From Sarocladium kiliense (lineage: Eukaryota > Ascomycota > Sordariomycetes > Hypocreales > Sarocladiaceae), in contig JAUZTG010000035.1 of assembly GCA_030734395.1 (NCBI GenBank), forward strand, positions 1 to 64,000: a stretch of DNA of 64,000 nucleotides. Direction: 5' to 3'. Shown here piece after piece: positions 30,867 to 43,470 of the stretch. Both the position numbers and the translations under genes were made by a program. Within the stretch, counting starts at the first letter, position 1. Each line of letters starts with the position of its first letter. The notes beneath the pieces are model-generated. The model ran no database searches and was not told the DNA's origin. It worked only from the letters and a program-made list of their open reading frames with translations.

Positions 30867-32781
30867 TCAACCAAGTCGGATCTTACGCCCACCCTTGGCG
30901 ATCTTACACCCCTTAGGCATGCGAGACATGACGCAAGTTGCCTGAATCTCTCCTCCTCCCATTGAGGCCAGCGCGAAGGAATCCGTGTTGTGGGCGAAGT
31001 GGAAGTAGTAGCCCGTCTTTGTCTTCTTGACTACCATGACGCCGATCGCCCCGGCCGAATGACAATTCTTGACCCCTGGATGGCCCATGAAATCGTTCAC
31101 GACAAATGACTCCAAGATGGCGTCTTCGTCGTCGTCTTTCACGTCCAAGCCATTAGAACCTCTCCGTGTGCCATTGTAGATTCTTTCCGCACATCTCTGG
31201 GACGCCATCGTGGTAGCCATATGCTCCCCTGTGCCACTTGTGACCGCAGCTACCGTTGTACCATCCTCATCGCCCGGTACGCATGGTACCACGGCTGTGC
31301 CGATGCCCACCAGAGCAGCCGGCCCGAGTCGTCCTCGATGCTTCATCCCGATCCCTCCTGATGAAGACGCAGCAGCGATCTGGCCCTTGTTGTCAATCGC
31401 GATGGCTCCAACTGTGTCGGTAATATGATCTTCATCAGGCAGAGTAGATGCAATGTTTTCGCTTGTGCACTCGTCTTCATCGGACCAATCTTGCGCTACC
31501 CGTATGCGCTTAGAGCCTGGCATAGGAGCTGAGTAGTCTGAGTCACCCCTATCTTCCGCACCTCTGCTTTGTCTATAGGGAGAGCTGGAGCCATCTCTGT
31601 TGCCTTCATGTGCCTTCCCAGACCGTGTTCGCGACTCATGGCGCCCAGAAGCGGTGTGTCTGCCGAGACCCAAGCTGTTATTGCCCGTATGCCGAGCGTG
31701 CGCCCGCAGCCTTGCTGACGGGCTTTCTTTGGTCGAAGAAGATGAAATCGTTCCTGGAACGCTCTGATCCACTGTCGCTCGTATTGGTGCTCGGCTTGTC
31801 GAAGTCGTCGAAGAAGTAAATGGCCGGAAATAGCCTGCCATGACAGCATTCTCTGGGGATTGAGAGGCTTCAGAGGCAGGCGTTTCAACGTAAGGCGAGT
31901 CCGGCTGTCCCTCATTCCATGTGCCAGCCATCAGAGCGGCAGCATTGTCGCGAGGAAACGTCCGTGTAGGATCTGGGGTTGGTACGGTATCGTAATGGCA
32001 GGGGTCGTCGCTCACCCCAGCTTGCACCACGGACTGGTGCCCGCCCTTTGTCTCTCTTGTCTTCGAATCTGCACGCTTTAGATCATCCTGCCAGCGTAGG
32101 AAGCGGTCCCTGGCATTCTTCGATACCAAATATTCGTTGTGGAAGGTCGCCATGCCGTTTTCTTCAGCGAAGGTTCGGGCACCTTCGCCGACAAGTGCGT
32201 TTGGCGGCACTCGCCGCAGACTCAAGGGTTGATTACTTGTGTCCAGGATCAATTTGGCGAGCGATATCGGATTTCGTACATCTTCCTTGAGTCAGCCAAG
32301 ACCATTGAAGCAGTTAGAAGCAATAAGAACTTACTCGGCGTTGCGCCGCAAGCACCACTTCGACCCAGGTGATCGACGATGGTGGCATCGCACTCGACAG
32401 TACCGTCAATGGATAGATTGGAACCGTAGCCTGCGTTGGTGATCTCCTTGTCTTCAAGTACCCGAAGAGATGCCTCGACAGCTTCAGTGGCGGTGGCGCC
32501 GGCCTTCAAAAAGCGCATACCCATCTCGGCAGCCCTAGAAGTGTCAGTCGCCTTATCAGAGTATAGGAACAGCGAAAAACTCACGCAATACACGCTTTAA
32601 GGTGCACATGCTCGTTCTGGTGACTATGGAAGCCGGCGCCGGCATGAATGAAGATGGCTGGGACCTGCTTGGGTCTATGCCCAAGTCGCAGCATTCGTTC
32701 TAGGGCACCATCTGTGCCGTATGTAACATCGGCCATGGTCTGACGGGAGGTCTTATCATGATGGCCGGTGTTCATTCTCAT
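30867..32781 (-). CDS. Taspase/asparaginase-2 family Ntn hydrolase (threonine aspartase-like)
   Basis: Exons 32781-32585, 32534-32335 and 32281-30867 give 603 residues. The Met at 32736 (MADVTYGTDG) is an alternative start giving 588. The N-terminal half has IFIHAGAGFHSHQNE, the segment EAVEASLRVLEDKEITNAGYGSN, and PISLAKLILD. The predicted autocleavage nucleophile is Thr in DTVGAIAID, near residue 420. GRLGPAALVGIGTAV follows, then a beta-subunit tail ending GGRKIRLG. A low-complexity, Ser/Arg-rich stretch of about 200 residues separates the N-terminal domain from the Thr, as in fungal members. These proteins self-process into alpha and beta chains, and taspase-1 cleaves after aspartate. Which activity this one has is not decided by sequence alone. 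Confidence 0.85.
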
Positions 32782-33736
32782 GCCAGGATCATGGGCAATC
32801 GAATTGATCCATAAAAATACCTGATACTAATACTGATACTGAGCAGAGGGCGTAGGTGTTGAAGAGTAGAGCGGAAGGTAGCTGAGACGACGGATCGGAA
32901 ATGGGGCGTGCTGAGAGCCGATACGAGACGAAAGAGATATATCTCTCTTGACTAGGAGGTAGATGAAAGAAGTTGAATCTCTGGAGTGGGTGGTCGAGAT
33001 GAAGGGTTGCCGCCACCAGACAGGTGAGGCAAGCGAGAACAGGTGGCCCACGGAACACTGACCCAATGCGGTCGCAGTGGCTTAGCGGAGGGAGTTTGGC
33101 GGCGAGGCAATGGCCTTCATGAGTAGAGCAATGGCGTGAGCAGAACTGCCAAAGGAAGCATCACCGACAAGGAGCACTGGCAGTTACCAGTCGGAGGTGA
33201 AGGAGGTCAGAATCAATATCACGTGGCCCACGGAACGTCGAAACACCAGCACAATTTACGTCTTTACGTGACAGTAAGCCGCAGACATGAATCGGCTCTC
33301 ACAAATACGGAAATGAGCTTGGAAGAAGAGCATCACGACAACAATATGAGGATATACTTTCTAGAAAGTCACCAATTGCCCAGTGTAACCCGATACCAGG
33401 TACTTCTTTGGCCTGCCAACAATCACCACGAAGGAAGAACCGCTCATGACGTCGGCATTGCTGACTAACAGAAGCTCACCCCACCGACCATAGTAGCAAC
33501 CGCACCTGCACCAGCAGCTCCTCTGCGGCGGGGCTCTCCAGGCCTCTGCGCCCCATTGGATTGGCCTCGTCACCGTCGTCCTCGTTGATGCCGCATCTCG
33601 CTGGGGAGCTTCGCAACCACGCCTCCACCAGCCTCTCGATTCCGACCACCGCTCGCAGCACGGCGCTGCTCTCTTCAGCTCGACAACAACCTGCATCTCA
33701 TCCACATCGACCGACAGTCGAGAACACTTGCCCGCC
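32782..33736. other. Divergent promoter of taspase-like and ARP3 genes
   Basis: About 950 nt without a supported gene. It contains an imperfect CTGATACTAATACTGATACTGA repeat at about 32821 and two identical 14-nt copies of GTGGCCCACGGAAC (33043-33056 and 33223-33236). The minus-strand frames there look like chance. Confidence 0.5.
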
Positions 33737-35378
33737 ATGGCTAACCAAACCCCCGCCGTTGTCATGGACAAGTCAGCCTCCCCTCAACGTGCCTCCCCGC
33801 ATCGCCCGACCATCTGCTAACAAACGTCGTATAACAGCGGTACGGGTTTCTCTAAGCTAGGTTCGTGCCTCTGATCTTTGTCTCAAGTGGCCACTCCTAA
33901 CTTCGAATAGGTTTCGCCGGAAACGACTCCCCGTCCTTCGTCTTCCCGACTGCCATTGCGACAAAAGGCCCTGCTGGAGGCGGCGGTGGCTCCGGCTCAG
34001 GCCGCCCTGCTGTTGCGAACAAGCCCTCTTTCCTTACTGGCGGTGCTGGATCAGGTGGCCATCTGGGCGCGAAGCGAGGCACGGAGGATCTTGACTTCTT
34101 CATTGGCGATGAAGCGCTCGCTGCATCTGCTGGTCCAGGTAGGCAGTCTTGATTTATCTCGGGGTGACATGTGGCTGACTTGCTAAGGTTACGGCATTCA
34201 CTATCCCATTCGACATGGACAGGTCGAGAACTGGGTATGCAGATATCATTGTCATTTGGCATCGCACCTGAGCTGACGCTTTTCTAGGATCACATGGAAA
34301 GATTCTGGTCCAACTCGATCTTCAAATATCTCCGTGTCGAACCAGAGGACCACTTCTTCCTGCTTACCGAGCCTGTGAGCGCCAGCCCAAAGAATATCGA
34401 ATAGGAAGCCCATCAGCTGACCTAGACAGCCATTGAACCCTCCAGAGAACCGTGAAGCCACTGCCGAGATCTTCTTCGAGTCTTTCAACTGCGCAGGCAT
34501 GTACATCGCCGTGCAAGCTGTCCTTGCACTCGCAGCTTCTTGGACATCGTCAAAAGTTTCAGACCGGTCTTTGACTGGTACGGTCATTGACTCTGGTGAC
34601 GGTGTCACTCACGTCATCCCTGTCGCGGAGGGCTATGTCATTGGCTCCTCCATCAAGTCGATCCCGATTGCTGGTCGCGACATCACCTACTTCGTCCAGT
34701 CTCTCCTCCGTGACCGTGGCGAGCCCGACTCTTCTCTCAAGACCGCACAAGAGATCAAGGAGTCGTACTGTTATGTCTGCCCTGACATCGTCAAGGAGTT
34801 TGCCAAATACGACCGTGATCGTAGCCGTTTCGCGCAACACGTTGTTACCCACCCCGGTGGCCGCCAAGTGTCCGTCGACATCGGTTACGAACGCTTCCTC
34901 GCACCCGAGATCTTCTTTAACCCCGAGATCTACAGCTCCGACTTCCTCACTCCCATCCCCGTCGTCGTCGACAACGTCATCCAGCAGTCACCGATCGATG
35001 TGCGTCGTGGTCTATACAAGAACATCGTGCTTTCTGGTGGTAGCACGCTCTACAAGGACTTTGGCAGGAGGCTGCAGAGGGATATCAAGCAGCTTGTGGA
35101 TGCCAGAATTCGTGCTAGCGAGGTTCGCAGCGGTGGTGCCCGTAGTGGTGGTTTGGACGTCCAGGTTATCACCCACAAGAGGCAAAGGCACGGACCGTGG
35201 TTCGGTGGCAGTCTTCTGGGCCAAACCCCGGAGTTCCGATCCTACTGCCATACTAAGCAGGAGGTGAGTAGTGCTCCACTATGTCATCAGACAATAGCTA
35301 ACAGCAACGCAGTATCAAGAATACGGACCTAGCATCGTCCGGAGATTCTCTCTCCTCGGCGGACCTGGGGGTTCATAG
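33737..35378 (+). CDS. ARP3: Actin-related protein 3 (Arp2/3 complex)
   Basis: Seven exons (33737-33771, 33838-33860, 33911-34138, 34188-34234, 34288-34374, 34430-35263, 35313-35378) give 439 residues. The second exon is only 23 nt. The actin fold is clear: VVMDNGTGFSKLGFAGND (phosphate loop 1), GYGIHYPIRHGQVENWDHM, LTEPPLNPPENRE, TGTVIDSGDGVTHVIPV (phosphate loop 2), the KNIVLSGGSTLYKDF segment, and a C-terminal FGGSLLGQTPEF. A glycine-rich insert (GPAGGGGGSGSGRP) sits after the first strands. Arp3 with Arp2 nucleates branched actin filaments at endocytic patches in the cytoplasm. The many short 5' exons are typical of fungal actin-family genes. Confidence 0.96.
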
Positions 35379-35795
35379 ACGAGCACTTCGCGGCAGCCGA
35401 TATTTCAAGGTAGTTCAAAAGATGTTTGTTTATACAAGGACGACGGTGCAAGTGGTGACTTCTCTTTGGAGTTCCAATTATAAGGGAGTAGATCAGAAGC
35501 CAATGCTATTCGATTCGACATCAAGATATCTTGCCTTGCAGCGTTCTATCAATGGTCACCCCTTTCTTTAAAAAGAAAAATGCTCATCCAGAAAAACTGC
35601 GAAGCCAAAGGTCTGGTTCGATCTTTAACATTCGTTCGCGTGCCTATGCTCGAGAATTGATTCAACCAGGTTTCATTCTAGGTATTCATACCAGCTAACA
35701 GTCCCATCATTTCGGCCGTCATCACTCAACACATCGTCATCAACGCTTTCTCAATCGCCAAACTATTTACACGCAGAGAGAAGACCTTTCCTTTC
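35379..35795. other. Convergent 3' flanks of ARP3 and alcohol dehydrogenase
   Basis: A 417-nt tail-to-tail spacer with an A-rich run at about 35570. No gene is seen. Confidence 0.6.
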
Positions 35796-37110
35796 TTACT
35801 TGCTGGTGTCGAGGACGTACCGTCCAGAAATCTTGTTCGCCTCCATCAGTTCGAAAACACTCTGCAGCTCACTCAGACCGACGGTCTTGTACGGCACGTT
35901 GATCAAGCCACGACGGAAGAAGTCCAGCGCCTCGGCAGTATCAGCACGGTTACCGACGTAGCTGCCCTTGAAGGAAATCATGCGGATCACAGTGTCGAAG
36001 ACGGGGCTTGAGATCTTGGCATCGGCTGGGAGACCGATGCACACAACGACACCCTTGGAGCGGACGTATGCGGCAGCCTGCTGGAAGGGCTTCTCCTGAA
36101 CGGCGACGAGGAGGGCGGCGGCGGGGCCTTGGCCATCATATGTGGCTGCCTTGACATCTGCGACGATATCCTGGGTCGATTGGAAGTCGACGTAAGAGGT
36201 TGCGCCGAGCTCCTTGCAGTGCTTGCCCTTGTCGGCACCACCGTCGATGGCAATGGTGTGCAGACCCATGGCCTTCGCGTACTGAAGAGCCAAGCTACCA
36301 AGACCACCACCAGCACCAACAATAGCAATGGTATCACCAGGTTTGCAGCCCGACTCCTTCAGGCCACGGTAGACGGTGAGACCAGCGCACAGAACGGGAG
36401 ATACAGACTCCAAATCGCACTCCTTCGGGATTCTAGCCACGATCGCGGCCTTCGCAATGGCGTACTGCTGGAATGAGCCATCAACAGTGTAGCCGCTCAT
36501 GGTGGCCTTCTGGCAGAGCTGCTCATCGCCGCGCATGCAGTAGCTGCAAGCGAGACAGGCGCCGTTGATCCACTTAATGCCGACGGGGTCGCCGATCTCG
36601 ATATCCTCGACGAGCTCGCCACGGGCGACGACAATGCCAGCGCCTTCGTGGCCGCCGACGAGGGGGAGCTTGGTGGCTAGCGGCCAATCGCCCTTGATGG
36701 CGTGGAGGTCGGTGTGGCAGACGCCGGAGTACTTGACGTTGATGAGGACCTCATCGGGACCGGGCTTTTGAACGGGGATCTTCTTGTATTGGAGGGCTGT
36801 TTTGGAGAGTAGAATCAGCTACTCTGCTCGTAGATAACAAGAGTGATGAAGAGCAGCGAAGAGAGCTATGGGGGGAGCTAGACTTACGCTTGCCAGTGGC
36901 CTCGAGGACCTGCGCCCACTGCTCGGAAGGAATTTGAGGAGCCATTTTGCTTCGAATTGGTGTTGAGAAACTGAAAGTCCGAATAACGGTGTATTGAGTT
37001 GTGCGTGATAATAGTGGTGTGACGTTGTAGAGCTGTCTTGTAGAAGTCGGTCGTGTAAGTGGGGTGATAGTTGCTGCTGTGCCTTTGAGAATCTTTGTAG
37101 ATGCAAACAT
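35796..37110 (-). CDS. Zinc alcohol dehydrogenase of the ADH1/ADH3 type, possible mitochondrial form
   Basis: Two exons (37110-36888 and 36796-35796) join as ATGKPLQYKKIPV. From 37110 the product is 407 residues; from the internal Met at 36945 (MAPQIPSEQW) it is 352, the classic cytosolic length. The first 55 residues have nine basic and no acidic residues and many Ser/Thr, like a mitochondrial presequence. The catalytic domain has YSGVCHTDLHAIKGDWP, GGHEGAGIVVA, the structural-zinc cysteines in CLACSYCMRGDEQLC, and the NAD fold VGAGGGLGSLA. It interconverts ethanol and acetaldehyde with NAD(H). Dual starts could produce cytosolic and mitochondrial forms from one gene, which is inferred. Confidence 0.93.
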
Positions 37111-39545
37111 AATGAAGAAAGAGGGAACTGGGGAAGGTTTGCAAGCTCTCTATATATAATCAATCTGGAGTGCAGGAGAGGGGGTTACAAGAAAAGAGCA
37201 TCATAGACAAGAGACGAAGGTTTCTTGGGGTGTGTGATTGTTGGCTGTTCACCAGGCGCATCATCCCATTCCAGCGTTGCCGTGTGCGCTGCTGCGCTTC
37301 CGTAGCTCCGGGCAAACATCTCCCCACCCACCACCACGCGTGGACGAAAGCGGTTGGAGCGTGGAGCTATCCTCAGGTGGTTTGCTTGTGGTTTCTGGAG
37401 CTCGTGGTCCCCGAATTTGTGATGGGTCAAGACTAGCATTCTAGACTGATCTGCATTGATGTGATCTGGTGTGATTGCAGGGCAGGGTCTCTGGTCGGGG
37501 AGTTCCGTGCGTGCCTATGATCCTCGCATTGGAGCAGTTGAAGATATCACATTACTAGAGCATCAATTCTCGGCAATTGCTCGTCTATGACACTGCTTCA
37601 GTGTTTTTTTTTTAAAGCAGTAATTGACTTTACTCAATGGTAGTTAGTAGCTCTCCCCAAGCTGCCTCGCCTTGCAAGGAAGCGAGAGTTTGCTGCCGTC
37701 ATTGCCTAGTCTGCTCCGTAACCGTCATCAGCGATGCTTCCATCCACCCGTCGACACAACCCCTCACACAGCTCCAGCGTCATTCTCTCATTGAACCATC
37801 AATAGTATACGTAGGCCTAGAAGCTATTGCTTTGTTCTCACGGCGATCCGCGGATGCATGCTTGAGGCGCTGCTGTTGCAGGTTTGCCTGCGTGTTAGTG
37901 CGGTTCCGCAGCCGCATCATCGTTCGATACATCCCCTCACTTTCTCCACGTTTGAGCTGCCACACGGTGAATGCGGGTCTACTGGCGAAAGCGCATGGAG
38001 AAACGGATGCTATCGTAGATAAGTGTTTTCTCTGGAGCTCCGGTGTAAGTGAAGATTAGATTCGGGAGAGCATTCCTGCGCATCGCCGGATTGCAGGACC
38101 CAAGGGCATTAGTGCTGATGTCAATGATGGAATCAATCAGCCGCCCGCCCATCTAAGCTTCTGCCCCATTTCGGACTGCTGGCGTTCGCTTTTCATTCCA
38201 GGCTCAGGTTTTACGATGGCATAGCAGAACCTGTTCTTCGATACTTGTCCAATGCTACGTAGTCTAGCCTACCGGCAATGTGGCCTGGTGAGCTTCGAAT
38301 TTTGAAGCTTGACATTAGTTCCCTTTAATGGGTTGTTCAATGGGGCTTCTGGGCCACGCTGCCCAACTCCTCTCCATACACAGGCCCTCACCTCAAGAAC
38401 ACTTCGATGCTTGAACACCTCCGTCATATGATGCATCTCGGTGCCCCTTTCTCCCGAGATAATAAGCCAGGCTGTTCTTAATGAGACTAGTCCTTTGATC
38501 TAGGTTCTTCGGCCCTCAATTCAACCCAAGTCTGTAACTACCCCACCGATCTCGCTCCAACGGAAGACACTATTCCCAGCCCTCCTGCGGCTCAATCCTC
38601 CATCTCCATCCCATTCGAAGCTAGCAACGTGGGATCAACCAGAACTGAACCACAGAAACCAGTTCCCCCTTTCCCCCGCACCCCGCATCCGCGCCAGAAC
38701 TTGGTTTAGACTGCGGGATGATGTGGGTTCACATTGCGGAGGAGGAAGCCCCAGGCTGTGCAGGTTGTGGAGAATTTATGGGAAGGACAATGATTGTTCC
38801 TGGACCAAAGTGCTTGATGTAGCTGTGAGCATTGTCCGGTTGTACGGAGGTGGCTTCGATTGGAAGCTCAGATAAGGGGGACTGTGAGATGTCTTGCGGA
38901 TTGGCCGCGTGGGGAGAGGGGCAGACTTTGGTATGTTGCAATCCGTGTTTGCGATGAATACGTGTTCAATGCTATGGAGGGGTGATGCTGCATCGCACGA
39001 ACGGCATTTCCTTGAAATCTGACAGCCGGAGGTATGGAAAGACAATCACTTGCCTTCGTCACGACATTACATACGACGAGAGCAGTTGAGGTGTTCTTTG
39101 AGCACCTCCCATGACTGGCCCTCGTTGATATCTGGGCAATGGGTCCCTCGCGGGTCCATAGGCTCGCTCGAGCACGACCAGATGCCCTCAATCGCCCAGG
39201 CTATGCGTGAACGATGTCGCGAAGAACCTCAGACGCCACAGCTGCTACCTCCCCCTCGCTCAGGGCGTTGCAGGACAGACGGCGAGACGCCACATTAGGA
39301 CACTTGCAAGAGACCTTGTTCGGAGCTCACAATCACCAGACGGAAGGTTCCAGGTAGGCACTGCCAAAATACCATTCAAAATGGCTTCGAAATCGCGTTG
39401 GCTCTAAAACATAAACTCCAGGCTCAGTATCACTGCCTCGTGGAAAGAACGTCCCTCCGACACCAACCCTTCTTCTTCTAGCAAAAGGGCATGACCGCAC
39501 CTCCTCGTCTCCAAACTAATCGCCATAGTATCGAGAGTGACTTAT
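37111..39545. other. 2.4-kb stretch without a supported gene
   Basis: Several open frames exist, but none has a domain. These include 37637-38059 on plus and 38729-39191 on minus; the latter ends PAQPGASSSAM-stop and could be a real exon of an unknown small gene. A T-rich run lies at 37603. Confidence 0.45.
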
Positions 39546-39878
39546 TTACGCAGCGGCGGGGATCTCGACCGACTTCTCGATGCCGTCGGCGGTGGCTGAG
39601 TTGATCTTCTTGCCGGTCTTTGCGATCTTCTCGAGGACGGTCTCGTAGGGGAGGCCGGTGACGACCTTGGCCTTCTGATCCTCGAGGGAGACTTCGTAGC
39701 TCTCGACGCCTGCGACGGACAGATTGTCAGGATTGGCAACTCTTGAAGAATGTGTATGTGGAAGGGAACAGAGTTGAGCGTGCTTACCATCAAGCTTCTT
39801 GAGGACGCGGTCGATGGCACCAGAGCAGCCGCCGCAGCTCATGGTGACGTTGAACTCGTAGGTGTGTGTGTCGGCCAT
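39546..39878 (-). CDS. ATX1: Cytosolic copper metallochaperone Atx1
   Basis: Two exons (39878-39788 and 39709-39546) give 84 residues, with the join reading KKLDGVESYEVSLEDQ. The metal site MSCGGC (MxCxxC) lies near residue 13 in the first loop of a ferredoxin-like HMA fold. The C-terminal TGKKINSATADG carries the usual conserved lysine loop. Atx1 binds Cu(I) and hands it to the Ccc2-type P-type ATPase at the Golgi. Length and composition match fungal orthologues. The intron carries GTAAGC and CGCAG ends. Confidence 0.95.
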   Translation of the reverse strand: MADTHTYEFNVTMSCGGCSGAIDRVLKKLDGKHAQLCSLPHTHSSRVANPDNLSVAGVESYEVSLEDQKAKVVTGLPYETVLEKIAKTGKKINSATADGIEKSVEIPAAA

Positions 39879-41011
39879 GGTGAATATAAATGCACTGCAA
39901 TTATTCTAGAAGAGTGGAAAGAAGAGAGTTGCGGCTCTGTCGGGAGAGATGGAAGAAGTGAGGTTGATGGCGCGAATGGCGGGGTGGATTAGAAATCGAG
40001 GGGTTCAGCCGACAAGGGACTCGTATGAAAGCTTCTGGGCGCTGGGCCAACTTTTTGTACTTTGCTTTACAAGGCGGAAGGAGAAGAAGAAACAGAAGAT
40101 AATGAAGAATGATGCGACCTCGGAAGATGCCACCCGTCGTCCTCTTATTTATAATCACTGCACGCTGTTTAATTCTCCGTCAAGGCGGATGCGGTCGATC
40201 CGCGACTGTATGGCGCAATCGCCGTACCGGTACCATAGAGATTGTATGGGGGGAATACATGAAGCCGCAGTGGCTCCCCACCACCCCAACACTGGAGATG
40301 GGCGAAACACCATGAAACTTGCTCACATCAACGTGGCCGCTTCGTGCTGATGCCGAGCTGAAACCAAGGGTGTGAAATGGCGTTGGCTTGGTTATTGCCT
40401 TCAACAGTTAGGTGCATGCGATAAGGAAAATGTGTTTTGCTATAAAGGGCCGCGCCGCCTGGAGGGTTTCTTGGTGTTTGCGACACGAGGTTGGAAACAT
40501 GCTCAACCAAGACCCTTTTGTGCATTGTTGATTGATGTACGCAGGTGTTTGGAAACATGGACTTGCATTGCATACATCACGGCTGAACAGCTTACGTCGA
40601 CCCCGACTGACATGTATGCTCCCATTGCAATCAGCTCTTGAATCTGGGTGCAAGGCTGCTTGGTGCGCTCGATCTCTACTCGAGGTAGGGCTGAATGTTG
40701 CCACAGCTGTGGGTGTAAGACCAGGAACGCTGGCTTACATGTCACCACCTGATGCTGAAGACGGTCCTTCACCTCAATGCTTTCAGCTTAGCTTTGAGGC
40801 ATCGTAGCCTGGACTACATTGCGATTGACATAACTTCTGAAGCAGGTAAGCCCTACAACCCCCCACCGAAACAAAAAAAAGAAAACACGTTTTCCTCCTC
40901 CCCAGGCGAAGCTCCATATGTTGCTCCTGGTCGGGCGCTACAACAACTACAGGCTCGACTTATAGAGGTGCGATGGGCAGAATCGCAATGCTCACTTGAT
41001 GGCGCCCATCC
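39879..41011. other. Intergenic, ATX1 promoter and 3' flank of trehalose gene
   Basis: About 1.1 kb with many small overlapping frames in both directions and no domain. No gene is supported. Confidence 0.5.
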
Positions 41012-43470
41012 TTAACATACCGCCCGTTTGAGTCTGTTCTCCTGCGGGTCGTATGGTTCATTCGCTTCCTCTCGCGCCATATCATTGATCCAGCGCTCGT
41101 TTGGCCTGATGCTCTTGCCCTCGGACATTTTGGCCCCCAGATACAGCCATGACAGGGCGTTGCCTACCGTGCTCACTTCATCGCTGACGCTCATTGACGC
41201 ATACGCACTCATGCGATCATACAGCTCTACGTCAGTCCAGAGGTCAAACAGGTGTCTAGCCACGGCATGTGTGTCGCCGATATCAACGAGGAACCCGTTC
41301 TGGCCGTGCTGGACCTGTAGCGGGATGCCACCGGCCAGAGTTGCAATCACGGGCTTTCCCTTGTGTAGAGCTTCAGACACCTTGATCTCGAATCCTTCGC
41401 GGGTCGAGAGCTGCAGGGCGATTTTCGCCTTGGACAGAAGTGCGTTAAGCATCTGGTCAGTGGGACCGATGCGCATAATGCAAATAAGTGATTTGATGTG
41501 TGCGAGACGCTGCTCCACGTACTCAAGGGCGATATCATAGACCATGGAGCCATCCGGATCATCTACCGACCCGTGGCCACAGATGATTAGCTTCGGAGGG
41601 TTCAATTCTGGACGAGACTCCGAGAGTAGCTTGTGGAACGCGTTGTAGGATTCAAGTACGTCGCAGATCCCCTTGGAAGGGTCGAACCGAGATATCTGGA
41701 TAATGTAGTCCTCTGGAGCACGTCAGCAGTGGTGAGGGATGCAGAGAGAAGGCATGAATCATCCTGACCGTTTGGAACTGCAATATTAGGCATGTACTGC
41801 TCTCGGCATTTGGAGTTGAAGATACGTCCATAGTAGCTGATATTCCAATCGCTCATGGGTTTGTTCAATCCGTCTAGCCTATGATTGATGAGCTTAAAAC
41901 CTACACTGGCCTAGGGAGCATCCTACCAATCTGTTGATGCAGGTTGATATCCAACCATTTCCAGAGGCACATTTTCTGGAACAAACCCACGGACGGGATG
42001 GCTGATAAAGAGGTCCGCTTGTTTGATAGCCTCCCACAGAAATCCCCATGCCTCCGCCTGCGGAGTGCCAGGCGTGGCGACGAGATCGCTTCTGATCTGG
42101 ATATGACTTCGGAAAATGACGGGTCTGTTCGGCGTCCGCTCCTTGATGAGAGGAATTAAGAAAGGCAACTGCGGGTCGTCAATGACAATCACGTCGGCGC
42201 CGCCTTCGGACGGGGGAACCAGCGGGCCATCTTCCCCGAACCACGTTCCAGCGGGCGGGCCATGTTGCGCGAACCATTCGGGAATCGGCGGGCGTCTTTT
42301 CCGGAACCAGTACCGCTCCGCATTCTCTTGGACCCAATCGCGAAGGATATCTCTGTCTTCCGCGGTGAACCGCGTGCCAGGGGGTGCCACTCCTTGAAGA
42401 ATGTTGTGATTGTTCTTGGTTATCCGGAAGACGCCAGGTCTGGGCTTTGGAACATACCTAGCTATCGATGAGCGTGGAATAAAGAGATAGGCTTTCTATT
42501 GTATCTGAGCATAGTAAGTCTTACCACTTGAAATTCGTCCCCAATGCATTCAAGAAGCGGATCAAGGCATGGCGCATGAGGGCAACGCCACCGCCCTGCG
42601 GAGTCGCACTGAAAAAGGCTACCTTCACTCTGCGTTTTTTCAGGTCATTGGCAAACTTTTGGATTGCAGACCAGGTCCGCCGCCCAACGGTGTTTTCGTA
42701 GTCCGAGAGACTCGTTAGCCTCACGTGGAATTTAGCATCTACTTCCACGTGGCCTTGGAGACCGACTTGCGGAATAGGAGCTTGGCTGGGGCCAAAAAAA
42801 CTAGCAAATTGTGAACAAGTGCTGTACGGCGGTTGAAGGGGGAAACTTACCCTATACACTTCCTCGCCATCGACTCAGCCTGGTCGTCAAGGGAAGCATA
42901 CGTCCAGTTCTCGTCGAAAAGCCCCCAATTGACTTTCTCTTCCGACTTGCTCAATACAATAGGAACTATGTCAAGCTCAGCCCAGAGGCGAGAACAGAGC
43001 TCGGGACATCGATCAACCAGCTCGGTCGAGAGCGCTACGCCTATAAACTTTTCGCCATGCTCTTGCTGATATTCCCTTGCTTTTTCAAGTATGGAGTCGG
43101 GGAACTGGTGCCAATCGCGGGTATGAAACTTCTTCTGTGTGAAATCCAGTAGGTATGTACTGTCACGGACGGCGAAGGCGACGGTTGTGTCGGTGAAAGG
43201 GGGAAATTTGGCGGCAATGCCAAGAAAAGTAGCCTGTCAAGGGTTAGAAACGGGTTTATACTCCATCTGTAGGCATTGGTTCTTTCTACAGCAGAGACAC
43301 ATTATGGATGAACAACTTACTTCGAAGGGCGGCCCTGTCCAGTCGTTATTCTCAAACCGTGTCTTCAGGCGGCGCATCTGATACACAGACGGCCGCCTGC
43401 AAAATTCATCTTTATCGATGGATTGCTCGACAGCCACCTGGCCGTCTTCTGTATACTCCCGAGAGTCCAT
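41012..43470 (-). CDS. Trehalose phosphorylase/synthase-like glycosyltransferase (CCG-9 type)
   Basis: Exons 43470-43321, 43233-42851, 42800-42525, 42457-41927, 41878-41769 and 41712-41012 give 716 residues, close to fungal trehalose phosphorylases. Key pieces are FFSATPQGGGVALMRHAL (N-terminal substrate loop), NFKWYVPKPRPGVFRITKNN, VIVIDDPQLPFLIPLI, YIIQISRFDPSKGICDVLE, and the GT4 E-x7-E motif in EGFEIKVSEAL followed by KGKPVIAT and GGIPLQVQHGQNGFLV. The enzyme reversibly joins glucose-1-phosphate and glucose in trehalose metabolism in the cytosol. The Neurospora homologue is the clock-controlled gene ccg-9. Whether this copy works in synthesis or breakdown is not evident. The first Met (MDSREYTEDG) is the only good start. 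Confidence 0.9.

Noticed and set aside
34559..35267. Plus and minus shadow frames across ARP3 exon 6
   Set aside because: The actin frame is clearly the coding one; the alternatives are Ser/Thr-rich shadows.
37637..38059. 140-codon open frame as a possible gene
   Set aside because: Composition is random-like, with no family motif, no splice partner and no clear promoter context.
38729..39191. Overlapping minus-strand frames as a small secreted or unknown protein gene
   Set aside because: One frame looks plausible, but I could not build a start or consistent splice joins, so it is only noted in the gap entry.
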